A DNA stretch of 64,000 nt, from the NCBI RefSeq assembly GCF_002591895.1, contig NZ_NISX01000001.1:62001-126000 (forward strand), in the 5' to 3' direction. Within the stretch, counting starts at the first letter, position 1. The number at the start of each line of letters is the position of its first letter. Below, one piece after another: positions 53,740 through 62,822 of the stretch. The notes under the pieces are model-generated. The model did not search any database. It was not told where the DNA came from and saw nothing but the letters and a program-made list of their open reading frames with translations. This DNA comes from Lacimicrobium alkaliphilum. GTDB lineage: Bacteria > Pseudomonadota > Gammaproteobacteria > Enterobacterales > Alteromonadaceae. The translations under genes were made by a program, and so were the position numbers.

Positions 53740-55053
53740 CTACTTACTTTGTGCTGAGCTGCTGGCAGAGTTCCCGCGGACAACGGCCTTAGCTTCCCGC
53801 TCGAGCCGTTGACGTTCACGAGACAGCATGTTGTTGGTTGTTGCCAGCGCCAGTACCATCTCTACCTGACTTTCGACCTCAGAGATGACCGCCGTTTCCT
53901 CGCAGTCTTCGGCGACCTCGCGGATCCGATGGAGCATCTGGATCAAATGCCGGGCCCTCTCCGGGTCGCGGGCTGCCGACTCTCGCAGCCGTTCTGTGCA
54001 CAATTTTACAAGGTCGACAGCGTCCCAGCCTGACTCATCGTAGACGCGGCGGCCGTCCGTGTCCTCGTCATGCAGCCGTGGCAGACCGCGAAAGATGATT
54101 TCAGCGAGCACGAATTCGAGGTGTACCATTACCTCATGGGCGGTTGAGGTGTCTGAGCGCGCCTCCAGCGCAAATGTGCCCACGTCTACCAGCAGGCTCA
54201 CGGCGAATACGAGGTCCATGTCAGGACTGCGTGTGCGGGCGAGCTTGACAGATTCGGCTACCGCGCTGAGATCAGCCTTTGTGTCGGCTTCGGCCAGGCA
54301 GACGAGCGCGATACAGCGGCGGGGAGTCACAAACTCGCCGAACCGGCAGCGCAGATGTACGATCCCGCCAACCGGCAACGCCTTGCGCATCCGGTCGGTG
54401 TCGATACCGGTAATCCAGCCGGTGCCGGGGGCCAGCACCGTTATCGGTTCAGATAAGGGCGGTGGCACCCTGGTGAGCTTGACTCGTGCCTTTGGGTGGC
54501 GTTCGAGCACTCTGAGAACATCTTCAGCAAGGCGGCTGACCAGCTCCGGCAGTGCCAGACTCCGTGTTGCATGCTGTATTGCCAGCAGCACGCCTACCAG
54601 TGCGGCGAGCGCAATCAGCACTGCCAGTATCGTACTTATCAGCGGCGCGGCCGCCTGTTCATCGGAGGGCATTCCCAATAGGATCACCATCGAAGCCACG
54701 ACGCCTGCCGACATACAAGCGAGCAGATTGCGCTGAAAACGGTCGTCCAGGAAGATCAGCAACGTCCTGGGCGAGAAATTGGCGGACATTATGCCAACCA
54801 CCACGGTTCGCACCCATAAACCGAACACAGCGACGGTAATTACGCCACCGGTCACCGATCCCAACAATATCCGGGCGCCCTCAACAGTACCGATTTCAAG
54901 CGGTGGAGGCGATAGCCACACGGCGTCCATGGCCAGCGCCGCCATGCCGACACCCAGCCCGGTCGCAATGGCTACGCTCATCGCCACAGTGATCTCACCC
55001 AAACGCAGTGTGGCCCCACGTTGATGAGATATGCCGCGATTCGTTTCCTCCAT
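53740..55053 (-). CDS. DUF2254 family predicted membrane protein
   Basis: A 437-residue protein with hydrophobic segments near residues 22-45, 65-90, 110-128 and 138-160, followed by a long soluble region. The motif SANFSPRTLLIFLDDRFQRN matches the DUF2254 signature. Its sequence is quite unlike the other DUF2254 protein at 6284. The arginine-rich C-terminal half (ERLRESAARDPERARHLIQM) and G+C-rich codons suggest a foreign origin. Function unknown. No strong ribosome site needs comment; ATG at 55053 is the start. Confidence 0.75.
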   Translation of the reverse strand: MEETNRGISHQRGATLRLGEITVAMSVAIATGLGVGMAALAMDAVWLSPPPLEIGTVEGARILLGSVTGGVITVAVFGLWVRTVVVGIMSANFSPRTLLIFLDDRFQRNLLACMSAGVVASMVILLGMPSDEQAAAPLISTILAVLIALAALVGVLLAIQHATRSLALPELVSRLAEDVLRVLERHPKARVKLTRVPPPLSEPITVLAPGTGWITGIDTDRMRKALPVGGIVHLRCRFGEFVTPRRCIALVCLAEADTKADLSAVAESVKLARTRSPDMDLVFAVSLLVDVGTFALEARSDTSTAHEVMVHLEFVLAEIIFRGLPRLHDEDTDGRRVYDESGWDAVDLVKLCTERLRESAARDPERARHLIQMLHRIREVAEDCEETAVISEVESQVEMVLALATTNNMLSRERQRLEREAKAVVRGNSASSSAQSK

Positions 55054-55284
55054 GCTTTCATCTCCTGATTATTTAGCCGAGCAGTAACAACAAGTCGTTG
55101 TCGCGTGATGAGTGTACGAAAAGGTAATAGTCACTTCAGTACGCTGGCGCACAGACCATAGGCCTGCTGATGGCTGAATATGAACAGATTAAATATCGTT
55201 GAATGCGAGGTCTGCGAGCAAAGCAGGCCAGATTTATACAGCGGCAGAACTTAATCTGCCAGCTTCAGATTAAGAGGAAAGACA

Positions 55285-55476
55285 ATGCCTTTAGGTCGCA
55301 CAAAAGACAGTATGTTAGGTGATTTGATTAAAATTATATTGGCCGTGATATTGCCGCCCCTTGGTGTATTGCTGGAAGTTGGTTTTGGCAAGCACTTCTG
55401 GATCAACATCATTCTGACATTGCTCGGATTTATACCCGGGGTTATTCACGCCATTTATATCATCGTGACACGATAA
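55285..55476 (+). CDS. YqaE/Pmp3 family membrane protein
   Basis: A 63-residue protein with two helices that match the Pmp3 signature: DLIKIILAVILPPLGVLLEV and GKHFWINIILTLLGFIPGVI. Family members in fungi, plants and bacteria are linked to membrane potential and salt stress. AGAGGAAA precedes the ATG. It lies alone between the DUF2254 and catalase genes. Confidence 0.9.
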   Translation: MPLGRTKDSMLGDLIKIILAVILPPLGVLLEVGFGKHFWINIILTLLGFIPGVIHAIYIIVTR

Positions 55477-55860
55477 AAAATATGGCATGAATGATCTATG
55501 TACTCCCTGCACGCTGTTGCACCGTTCTAAGAGTGACTCGGCTTTTGCCTTGCTAAGTTGCCGAAGTTCATGAAACAGGAGGCGTTGTGTCAAAGGCTAT
55601 ACGACTGTCGCCAGGGGTTGGAATGAAGCCGGGGAAATCAAAAAACAGGCGCGAGACTCCTGGGCCCCTGGGAAGAGAACCTGTCAACTCCGTCGTCATC
55701 TGAGGGTGCTAATGGTGAACAACGGAAATATTGAATCGTCGCGGTGCGAGCGTACGCTGTCGAACAGACAACTCTTGTCTGCGGCATCAAAATTGACAAC
55801 GGCTAGAGGCTTAAGCGGCACTCCAATCGCCCACATTCCCCACCTGACAGGAGAACAGAT
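55477..55860. other. Gene-free stretch upstream of the catalase gene
   Basis: About 380 bases without a convincing gene. A perfect TTGACA at about 55794-55799 could be part of the catalase promoter, but no matching -10 box stands out. AGGAGAACAG near the end is the catalase ribosome site. Confidence 0.45.
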
Positions 55861-58251
55861 ATGGCTACAAACGATAAAGCAGCTCGGTCGTCACGAGTGA
55901 AAAACAAAAGCGGGCAATCCGCTACGACAGAGCAGGGCACATATGCTGTACTCAAGACAAACGATATCGTCGCCAAGCAGGCTAAGGATAGTGACGAGCT
56001 GGTCGCGGCGATGCCCTATAATAGCAACAAGACAAGCGAGTACGGCCACGACAATGCCCTGGCACCGCCACAGGGAGAAACAGCAGAGCCAGGCTCAGAT
56101 TCCTTGACCGCGAGCACCATGACCGAGGAAACAGGAACCGTGAAAACCGGCGGCGCGGCTGAGCCCGGAATCAATGCCACTGTCTCGTCACTCAGGCGGG
56201 TCAGAGTCGATGCCAGCGAACAACCATTGACGACCAATCAGGGGGTTCGCATCAGCGATAATCAGAATACCCTGAAACTAGGTTTGCGTGGGCCATCCTT
56301 ACTCGAAGATTTTATTCTGCGCGAAAAAATCACTCATTTCGATCACGAACGTATTCCTGAGCGAGTCGTTCATGCCCGGGGCTCTGCGGCGCACGGGTAT
56401 TTCGAAGCCTATGAACCGCTGAGTAAGTACACCCGTGCGGCGCCATTCGCCAAAAAAGGCAAAATCACACCGGTGTTCGCGCGCTTTTCCACCGTGGCGG
56501 GTGAACGGGGTTCGAAAGACACTGCCCGTGATGCCCGTGGCTTCGCAGTGAAGTTCTATACCGACGAAGGCAACTGGGATCTGGTCGGCAACAATATACC
56601 GGTGTTCTTTATACAGGATGCGATGAAGTTTCCGGATCTGGTTCATGCCGTCAAACCAGAGCCTCATCATGGTATGCCCCAGGCGGCGTCGGCCCATGAT
56701 ACCTTCTGGGATTTTGTCTCATTGATGCCCGAATCCACCCATATGTTGATGTGGGTGATGTCGGATCGCGGCATACCGCGCAGCTATCGGATGATGCAGG
56801 GCTTCGGTGTGCATACTTTCCGGCTGGTTAACGAACAGGGCGAATCCGTATTCTGTAAGTTCCACTGGAAGCCGCTTCAGGGAACCCATTCACTGCTCTG
56901 GGATGAAGCGGTGAAAATCTCCGGTGCCGATCCCGACTTTCACCGGCGTGACTTGTGGGAAGCCATCGAGTCGGGCGAATTCCCACAGTGGGAACTCGGA
57001 TTACAGATCTTCACCGAAGAAGAGGCGGAGGGATTCAGCTTCGATGTACTCGACTCGACCAAGATCGTGCCGGAGGAACTGGTACCGGTTACACCAGTCG
57101 GACGTATGACTCTGAACCGCAACCCGGACAACTTCTTCGCAGAAACCGAGCAAGTGGCGTTTTGCACGGCGCACGTTATACCGGGTATCGACTTTTCCAA
57201 TGATCCCTTGCTCGCCGGTCGTATCCATTCCTATGTGGATACGCAAATCACCCGGTTAGGAGGTCCCAACTTTCATGAGATCCCAATCAATTCGCCCCTT
57301 GCACCGGTGCAGAATAACCAACGGGACGGTATGCACCGTCAGGCTCTGCACCGTGGGCGTGTGGCGTACGAGCCGAATTCATTGGCAGGTGGCTGCCCCT
57401 TTCAGGCCGGAGCCAGTGGGTTTGTATCCGTTCCCGAGACCATCAGCGACGACAAAGTCCGCGGTAAGCCGGAGAAGTTTGCCGAGCACTATGTGCAAGC
57501 TACCTTGTTCTTTGATAGTCAGACAGCTGTGGAGCAGGCGCATATTGCAGCCGCATTTCGCTTCGAGCTGAGTAAGGTTGGTGTTCCTGCCATCCGCGAG
57601 CGGATGTTGTCCTCACTGGTGAACGTATCCAGGGAGCTTGCCGCAGAGGTTGCCGGTGGTCTGGGCATGGAGGTGCCCGATGCCATGCCGAAGGCTTTCG
57701 CCGATCCACAATCAGCGGAGGTGACGGTTTCCAGTGCCTTATCCTTGATGGCGCTGCCGGGAGAATGCGGCATCCGTACCCGCCAGATTGCCATATTGGT
57801 CGAAGAGGGGGTTCACCATGTCTCCCTCGTTGCTCTCTATGAAGGACTGACCGAAGCCGGTGCAATAGTGCATTTTGTAGGGCCACGGGTAGGCATGTTT
57901 GACAGCAACTCCGGTGAAAAAATAGAAGCAGACAAGTCGATGGAGAATTCTCCGTCGGTGCTGTTCGATGCGCTGGTGTTGCCTGATGGCAATGCAGCAG
58001 TTGAGGCACTCAAAGGTAACGGACATACCATGGAGTTTATCAATGATGTGTACCGGCACTGTAAAACCATTCTTGCTTTGGGCGCCGGCCAGGAGCTGCT
58101 GAAAGAGGCAGGTATTGACCCACAGACGGACGAAGACCAGGGGATCCTGCTGGCGGACAGCGCCGATGTGGCTGATATGACCCCGGTTTTCATTGAGGCG
58201 GTCGCCGCCCATCGTCATTTATCCCGCGACAGCGATCCACCAATCCAATGA
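55861..58251 (+). CDS. katE: Large-subunit catalase HPII type
   Basis: Haem catalase that breaks down hydrogen peroxide in the cytoplasm. The 796-residue protein is of the large clade 2 type. The catalytic His171 lies in [14 protein letters not shown], followed by [31 protein letters not shown] and the proximal tyrosine region [20 protein letters not shown]-terminal flavodoxin/DJ-1-like domain (about 640-796, [20 protein letters not shown]) is present. The first 110 residues are Ser/Thr/Glu-rich and probably disordered, longer than usual. The ATG follows CAGGAGAA. Confidence 0.94.
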   Translation: MATNDKAARSSRVKNKSGQSATTEQGTYAVLKTNDIVAKQAKDSDELVAAMPYNSNKTSEYGHDNALAPPQGETAEPGSDSLTASTMTEETGTVKTGGAAEPGINATVSSLRRVRVDASEQPLTTNQGVRISDNQNTLKLGLRGPSLLEDFILREKITHFDHERIPERVVHARGSAAHGYFEAYEPLSKYTRAAPFAKKGKITPVFARFSTVAGERGSKDTARDARGFAVKFYTDEGNWDLVGNNIPVFFIQDAMKFPDLVHAVKPEPHHGMPQAASAHDTFWDFVSLMPESTHMLMWVMSDRGIPRSYRMMQGFGVHTFRLVNEQGESVFCKFHWKPLQGTHSLLWDEAVKISGADPDFHRRDLWEAIESGEFPQWELGLQIFTEEEAEGFSFDVLDSTKIVPEELVPVTPVGRMTLNRNPDNFFAETEQVAFCTAHVIPGIDFSNDPLLAGRIHSYVDTQITRLGGPNFHEIPINSPLAPVQNNQRDGMHRQALHRGRVAYEPNSLAGGCPFQAGASGFVSVPETISDDKVRGKPEKFAEHYVQATLFFDSQTAVEQAHIAAAFRFELSKVGVPAIRERMLSSLVNVSRELAAEVAGGLGMEVPDAMPKAFADPQSAEVTVSSALSLMALPGECGIRTRQIAILVEEGVHHVSLVALYEGLTEAGAIVHFVGPRVGMFDSNSGEKIEADKSMENSPSVLFDALVLPDGNAAVEALKGNGHTMEFINDVYRHCKTILALGAGQELLKEAGIDPQTDEDQGILLADSADVADMTPVFIEAVAAHRHLSRDSDPPIQ

Positions 58252-58314
58252 TGCAGAGCGACTGTCGGCGCGCTGCGTATATCAATTGGTAAGACCAGTA
58301 TTGAGGAGAAATGT

Positions 58315-58932
58315 ATGAGTAAGAAAGCCTATATCAAAAAGCAAATGCACGAATTGTTGTACCAGGCTCTGGAAACAGAACGAGGAGGCCTAAAGATCTA
58401 TAAAACCGCGCTGTCATGTGCCCAGAACAAAGATCTGAAAAATGAATGGGAAGAGTACCTTGAGCAGACACGCACCCACGAGCAGGTGCTGCTGAAGCTG
58501 TTTAAGGAACTGGGACTGGACCCTGATACTGTCACTCCCGGTCGGGAAGTGGTAGCCCATATCGGCGATTCGCTGGTGGCGGCAATGAAAATGGCGAAGT
58601 CCAAAGGCAGCGCCGCTGCCGCGCAACTGGTAGCCGGTGAATGCGTGGTGTTGGCGGAAACCAAAGATCATCAGAACTGGGAGCTGATTGGGCATCTGGC
58701 AGAGCATGGTCAGGGCGAGGAAACCGGCGCGCTTAAACGGGCATTTGAAGAAGTGGGAGAGGAAGAGGACCATCACCTCTATCATACGATGGGATTTACC
58801 CGCGAATTGTGGATCGATTCCCTGGGTTTGCCGGCAGTGCTGCCGCCACCTGAAGAGAAGAAGACGGTAGAGACTGCCATCGGTGCCGCGCGGGCACAGA
58901 GCAAACGGGACGAAATGCTGAAGTCCAACTAA
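58315..58932 (+). CDS. Ferritin-like domain protein
   Basis: A 205-residue helical protein. The Glu and His pattern fits a ferritin-like four-helix bundle: LYQALETERGGLKIYKTAL, EQTRTHEQVLLKLFKELG, VLAETKDHQNWELIGHLAEH and EEVGEEEDHHLYHTMGF. Di-iron ligation is likely from the ExxH-like pairs (TRTHEQ, GEEEDHH). It lies 63 bases after katE and probably shares its transcript, so a role in iron handling during peroxide stress is plausible. A terminator follows the stop. Confidence 0.75.
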   Translation: MSKKAYIKKQMHELLYQALETERGGLKIYKTALSCAQNKDLKNEWEEYLEQTRTHEQVLLKLFKELGLDPDTVTPGREVVAHIGDSLVAAMKMAKSKGSAAAAQLVAGECVVLAETKDHQNWELIGHLAEHGQGEETGALKRAFEEVGEEEDHHLYHTMGFTRELWIDSLGLPAVLPPPEEKKTVETAIGAARAQSKRDEMLKSN

Positions 58933-58944
58933 TGACCGATGGTG

Positions 58945-58964
58945 GGCGGCTAAGGCCGCCTTTT
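58945..58964 (+). terminator. Rho-independent terminator after the ferritin-like gene
   Basis: GGCGGC-TAAG-GCCGCC followed by TTTT, 12 bases past the stop codon; ends the katE-ferritin unit. Confidence 0.8.
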
Positions 58965-59159
58965 CGGGGTTCTATCGTTCGTGGGTAGGGGTAATTGAAT
59001 GTTTTTTAGCGGTTGGGACAGCCCGGAAATAACGGGAACAGGCAAGCCCACTGAGCGAGCCTGTCTGTTCTTCCTGAACCAGTCCTTCACAAGATCTGGT
59101 TTTTCCTGATCTTGGCGTTAATCCTTCATGCCTTTGTCGTACACGGGTTGCAGCCCACC

Positions 59160-59426
59160 TCAGTGCGCGGATCGGCGCTGGAATAAGCCGACGATGGCGA
59201 GCAGGATTATGGCGCCAATCAGTGATACCACGAAACTCATGATGCTGAGGCCGTCGTTGATAGAACCGGCCCCCAACAGTGGCCCAATCAGCCATCCGCC
59301 GATCAGTGCACCAACGATACCGACTACGATGTTAAGGATAATACCCTGCTGGCCATTAGTGCCCATAATAATACTCGCGATCCAACCGACCACACCACCC
59401 ATAATTAGCCATATGATGATACCCAT
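59160..59426 (-). CDS. GlsB/YeaQ/YmgE family membrane protein
   Basis: An 88-residue membrane protein with three glycine-rich helices: IIIWLIMGGVVGWIASIIMG, ILNIVVGIVGALIGGWLIGP and SFVVSLIGAIILLAIVGLF. This matches the GlsB/YeaQ/YmgE (transglycosylase-associated) family, which is induced in general stress in several bacteria. No enzymatic activity is known. A GAGG-like site lies in the leader near 59433. Confidence 0.9.
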   Translation of the reverse strand: MGIIIWLIMGGVVGWIASIIMGTNGQQGIILNIVVGIVGALIGGWLIGPLLGAGSINDGLSIMSFVVSLIGAIILLAIVGLFQRRSAH

Positions 59427-59871
59427 GATTTATACCTCCAGATAATATCGACGCACCGTGCGCCAGTGGATTAAGTATACGGCTGTAATTCCGTGTTTAC
59501 TGTGCGCTAGCGCACTCTGTGACCCTGGAAGGTGAACCTGTTGTTGGCACAATTTTTGGCTGCTTCGGTATACGCTAAACAGCCGCATCAGCCCATGACA
59601 GCCCTCTCTGGGAACTGATATCTGCAAGTGACAGGTATCTTTTTCTCCTGAGCCGTATAACCAGCCATCTCTCTGATGAATTGACTTCCCTGGTGATTGC
59701 CAGTAACGTCCTGAGACCCCCACTCATGGCTTGGGCATAAACGAACGCATTGTCTGTGCGGTGGCGCACCTGGTTTTGTTCGTTGTCCTGTACCGGAATC
59801 CTCCATGCGTATTCATAGCGCTTTGCAGGGGTGATTCCAGTGCTGTCAGGTTTCTTTGTCAGGAGACTGCG
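59427..59871. other. Gene-free divergent stretch between GlsB and matrixin genes
   Basis: About 445 bases between two divergent genes, so it must hold both promoters. It contains a perfect palindrome GTGCGCTAGCGCAC (59502-59515), a possible regulator site. No convincing gene was found. Confidence 0.5.
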
Positions 59872-60705
59872 ATGCGATCAGTCACGCGAACAACCCTTCC
59901 CATACCAGTGTTAATCCTAGCCGGACTGATGCTCCCAGAGCCCGCTCATGCAGGCGAGGGCGGCTATCGGCTGCTTGAGCTCGAGGGCTACAAAGTAAAG
60001 TGGGGAGACAGACGGTTGGGTACGGGAGCCAGCATCAGCTATGCTTTCGCCGGGAGCAGATTACGGTTTGATGAGGCGCGCAACTGTGGTGAACTGGCAC
60101 CGATTGAAACGCTTGTGGGAGAGAAACTTTCCAGAAAAACATTGTCGCGCGAGACTGCTGCCGCGTTTCAGGTCTGGGAGCGCGCCGCAGGTTTGTCATT
60201 CCATGAGGTCAGCGATCCCCATGACGCAGATATTGTACTCGGTGCCCAGGGGAAGCCGCGTGGGAGTGCATTTGCCAACGTATCTTACGCATCCGAAGAA
60301 AAGGACGGAGTGCGCGCCATTGAACAGTCGCTGGTATGCCTTAATCCCGAGCATAAGTGGAAGGTTGGATTCGATGGTGATGAGGATGTTTACGATATCC
60401 GCTATACCCTGATTCACGAAATCGGCCACGCCATCGGCCTCGACCATCCCGGCCCATCCGGACAGGTGATGGCGTTTCGTTACACCGAAGCCTATAACGA
60501 TCTGCAATCCGGCGATTTGCGTGGCGTGCAGCTGCTGTATGGACATGCTGCTGATGATGACAAACTGGCCGCTATCGCGGTTACTCAGGCAGAACAAGAG
60601 CCAACTGAGGTGTATCAGGTTAACAACCTGAATAGGCAGTCGATAACCGACACTGCAGAATCAGCACTTCCGGTAATTAATGGCTCGGCAGAGGCAAAGC
60701 CATAA
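59872..60705 (+). CDS. Secreted matrixin-type zinc metalloprotease
   Basis: A 277-residue protein with a signal peptide (MRSVTRTTLPIPVLILAGLM, cleavage near AHA-GEG). The catalytic zinc motif is HEIGHAIGLDHPG, followed by a Met-turn candidate in GQVMAFRYTEAY. The layout fits matrixins (family M10A), with LRFDEARNC and AFQVWERAAGLSFHEV upstream. No C-terminal haemopexin or peptidoglycan domain is seen. AGGAGACTG precedes the ATG. Expected in the periplasm or outside the cell. Confidence 0.87.
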   Translation: MRSVTRTTLPIPVLILAGLMLPEPAHAGEGGYRLLELEGYKVKWGDRRLGTGASISYAFAGSRLRFDEARNCGELAPIETLVGEKLSRKTLSRETAAAFQVWERAAGLSFHEVSDPHDADIVLGAQGKPRGSAFANVSYASEEKDGVRAIEQSLVCLNPEHKWKVGFDGDEDVYDIRYTLIHEIGHAIGLDHPGPSGQVMAFRYTEAYNDLQSGDLRGVQLLYGHAADDDKLAAIAVTQAEQEPTEVYQVNNLNRQSITDTAESALPVINGSAEAKP

Positions 60706-60810
60706 TTTCTGGCCATACTCCCGGCTTAACGGCAATAAAGCGGGCAGGGTAATTAAAGAGTTTGACAGGGCAAGTAAGCCTGGAAATAAAGTTTGTACAT
60801 TGGATATGAA

Positions 60811-60838
60811 AACGGCAGAGGCTTGTGCCCCTGCCGTT
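60811..60838 (-). terminator. Terminator between convergent matrixin and PRC-barrel genes
   Basis: AACGGCAG and CTGCCGTT pair around AGGCTTGTGCCC; on the minus strand the stem is followed by TTTT. It ends the PRC-barrel transcript. Confidence 0.7.
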
Positions 60839-60872
60839 GAATTATTTCACCAAAGATTTCAGGTAACTAAAA

Positions 60873-61403
60873 TTAGTAATTAGTTTCCTTTGCTTCCTTT
60901 TTTTCAAACTTTGGTGCGGAGCTTAACTGATCGCGGGTCATGGCTATCTTAAGTTCCTTATCATCATTGGTGCCTGTTAGTTTGATGTCGTCCCAGCCAA
61001 TGGCCACATCTTTCTCGCCCATGCCCAGAAAGCCACCAACACCGACAACAACGGCCACGATCTGACCGTTTGAGTCAATTATCAGTTCATTTACCGAGCC
61101 CACTTCTTCACTATTAGTGGTTTTAACATCGGCACCGATAATATCACTCGCCTGCATTCCATTAGCCGGAGTGTAATCCATAAAGCCGCGATGCTGCATG
61201 CGTGCTTGCTCTGACATATTTAGGCGGTCAGTCGCTGTCCGTGAGTCAGACTGATTTTGATGCTTCTTACTGTATTCGTGCTGAGTTTTTTGCTCGCGAT
61301 CCTTGTCCTGAGCACCTGATTGTCCGGCCAGTGCCGAACCGGCGCTAAAGGTCAGCACAGGTGTGATCAACGCACATAAAGCAATAGTATTTAACTTGTT
61401 CAT
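60873..61403 (-). CDS. Secreted PRC-barrel domain protein
   Basis: A 176-residue protein with a signal peptide (MNKLNTIALCALITPVLTFS, cleavage near ALA-GQS). A charged Gln/Lys-rich linker follows (about 27-65). A PRC-barrel completes the protein: ASDIIGADVKTTNSEEVGSV, NELIIDSNGQIVAVVVGVGG, FLGMGEKDVAIGW. It is the periplasmic counterpart of the PRC-barrel protein at 50311. Function unknown; related proteins occur next to stress genes. GGAG lies before the ATG. Confidence 0.82.
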   Translation of the reverse strand: MNKLNTIALCALITPVLTFSAGSALAGQSGAQDKDREQKTQHEYSKKHQNQSDSRTATDRLNMSEQARMQHRGFMDYTPANGMQASDIIGADVKTTNSEEVGSVNELIIDSNGQIVAVVVGVGGFLGMGEKDVAIGWDDIKLTGTNDDKELKIAMTRDQLSSAPKFEKKEAKETNY

Positions 61404-61920
61404 TTGAATCTCCTTCGAATCGAATATGATAATTGGGCAACATGCCCGTTATTACCGCTTCATCACAGCTTTTCTTTCCAGGCTTAATTACCGGGAAGGG
61501 TCTGAATCGCCATGAAAGATGGAATTCAGGATGAGCCTCTAAACTACGCCAAACAAATTCCTCCGTCTGTTCGCTGACCCACTAAGGAAAGTGAATGCCC
61601 CTTCACAGGGCAAAGAACAGGAAAAGCACTGGCATCAGTTTGCCAGGTGTGTCGATAACCGGAATACCGGAAGGTTACTGTGTCAGCCTTTTCGGTGCCC
61701 CTCCGGAGTCTGTTACCCGGCGTCAGGCTGGACTAATTTATAAGAAAATCTGCTAGGTGTGGTATCGAACGGTGTCTGCGGCTCGGAAGACGTATGCTTC
61801 ATCCTTTGATATAGAGTTTGACGTACCTGGCGTCACATCTTTCTGGAGACTGGCATCGTGTCCCTATCCGGCGGAGATCAACGAAAGCGTGCTTACCATC
61901 ATGACCAACGCGGCAGCGCA
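61404..61920. other. Gene-free stretch upstream of the ClpP-like gene
   Basis: About 520 bases with no convincing gene on either strand. It carries the PRC-barrel leader at its left end. The right end joins a probable isochorismatase fragment at 61921. Confidence 0.45.
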
Positions 61921-61986
61921 ATGTCCAACGCGAAACTGCTTGATCTGCTAACGAGCCAGCGCCTTCAATCAAATCACGCGTTGTAA
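61921..61986 (+). pseudogene. Probable isochorismatase-family hydrolase, N-terminal fragment
   Basis: The frame reads MSNAKLLDLLTSQ, which resembles the start of YcaC-like isochorismatase-family hydrolases (MSNxKLLDLLTPQNSQ). It then changes to RLQSNHAL and stops. Only about 13 codons match, so the identification is tentative. If correct, a recombination junction lies near 61959. Confidence 0.4.
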
Positions 61987-62051
61987 CACGTTATTGCCAG
62001 GCTACTTCGGCTCAACGGTTACTTACTTTTTTATACACTGGAGTTCCCCCA

Positions 62052-62615
62052 ATGCCCGATTCTGACCGTTACGCCCTGCTTGCTAATCCGCATATACGCC
62101 TGTCGGGCGCTGTCGATCAGGACATGTACTGCAGCTTTCGGCAGCAGCTTGAAGCCTGTCCGGCCACCGGGCCGATTATTATCACTATCACTACGCTTGG
62201 TGGCGATCCCGAGGTGGCGCGGATGATGGGCGACGATGTCCGTTTGCTGCGCGAACAAAGCGGGCTCGCTATGATGTTCCTCGGCAAGATCGCCGTCTAT
62301 TCGGCCGGCGCGACGTTCATGTCGTTCTTTCCGGTCGATTGTCGCTTCCTGACCGATACGACGCGGCTGATGATCCACGAACGCCAGATACAAAAGACGG
62401 TGAATGTTAATGGCCCGCTGCGCACCTGTGGCGCGACGCTCAAAGCCACGCTCCACGAGATCGAACATTCGATCGAAATCGAGGAGGAGGGGTTTCGGGC
62501 GATCATCAAAGGCTCCAAGGTCAATTTTGAAACGATTCGCGACCGGGCTCCCGAAAACTGGTATATCGATTGCCGTGAAGCGCTTAAGCTCGGGCTGATC
62601 CACGATGTGATTTGA
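62052..62615 (+). CDS. ClpP-like serine protease fold protein
   Basis: A 187-residue protein of the Clp protease/crotonase fold. The nucleophile is in VYSAGATFMSF (Ser84) and the histidine in RLMIHERQ (His109). Aligned to ClpP, the position of the catalytic aspartate appears to be Asn169 (ENWYIDCREALKLGLI), so the triad may be incomplete or use another acid. No Clp ATPase gene is nearby. The sequence resembles forms found in alphaproteobacteria rather than the housekeeping ClpP. GGAG precedes the ATG. Confidence 0.78.
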   Translation: MPDSDRYALLANPHIRLSGAVDQDMYCSFRQQLEACPATGPIIITITTLGGDPEVARMMGDDVRLLREQSGLAMMFLGKIAVYSAGATFMSFFPVDCRFLTDTTRLMIHERQIQKTVNVNGPLRTCGATLKATLHEIEHSIEIEEEGFRAIIKGSKVNFETIRDRAPENWYIDCREALKLGLIHDVI

Positions 62616-62675
62616 GCCGCGCCGTGCTGCCATTGCGTGTTTCTTCAGTACCCCAACTAACTTCGGAGGAAGGCA

Positions 62676-62822
62676 ATGCCAGATATGGAATTCAAAGACT
62701 ATATCGTCATCGGTGCAGGCCCCGCCGGCATGACCGCGGCACTGTACCTTAACAGGCTCCACCGCGCAGAAACCGGCTATTTAGAATTTTCACGATTTTA
62801 TGGTGCTCGCGAGGGGACGTAA
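62676..62822 (+). pseudogene. Thioredoxin reductase-like FAD/NAD(P) oxidoreductase, N-terminal fragment
   Basis: After a strong GGAGGAAGG site, the frame reads MPDMEFKDYIVIGAGPAGMT then AALYLNRLHR, the FAD-binding start of TrxB-like oxidoreductases. Family resemblance ends after residue 30 and the frame stops at 62822 (48 residues). The break near 62765 probably marks the right edge of the accessory island. Confidence 0.75.

Larger units (their letters stand above)
43500..62770. other. Putative accessory stress-response island
   Basis: Between metY and cysZ nearly all genes belong to stress, envelope or signalling families: PRC-barrel, CPA1 antiporter, Pmp3, catalase, ferritin-like, GlsB, DUF2254, transglutaminase and CheB-CheR. 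Several look richer in G+C by eye than the flanking core genes. Gene fragments lie at 43523, 53584, 61921 and 62676. No integrase, tRNA or attachment repeat was found, so the transfer route is unknown. Confidence 0.45.

Noticed and set aside
55706..55900. Small frame upstream of the catalase gene (MLMVNNGNIESSRCERTL)
   Set aside because: It overlaps the catalase start in another frame, has no family resemblance and an ordinary composition.
61757..61951. 64-residue frame before the ClpP-like gene
   Set aside because: No similarity, no ribosome site; a different frame of the same DNA gives the better isochorismatase match.
62031..62762. 243-residue minus-strand frame over the ClpP-like gene
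   Set aside because: The plus-strand frame carries clear ClpP motifs; the antisense frame is a product of G+C-rich codon bias.
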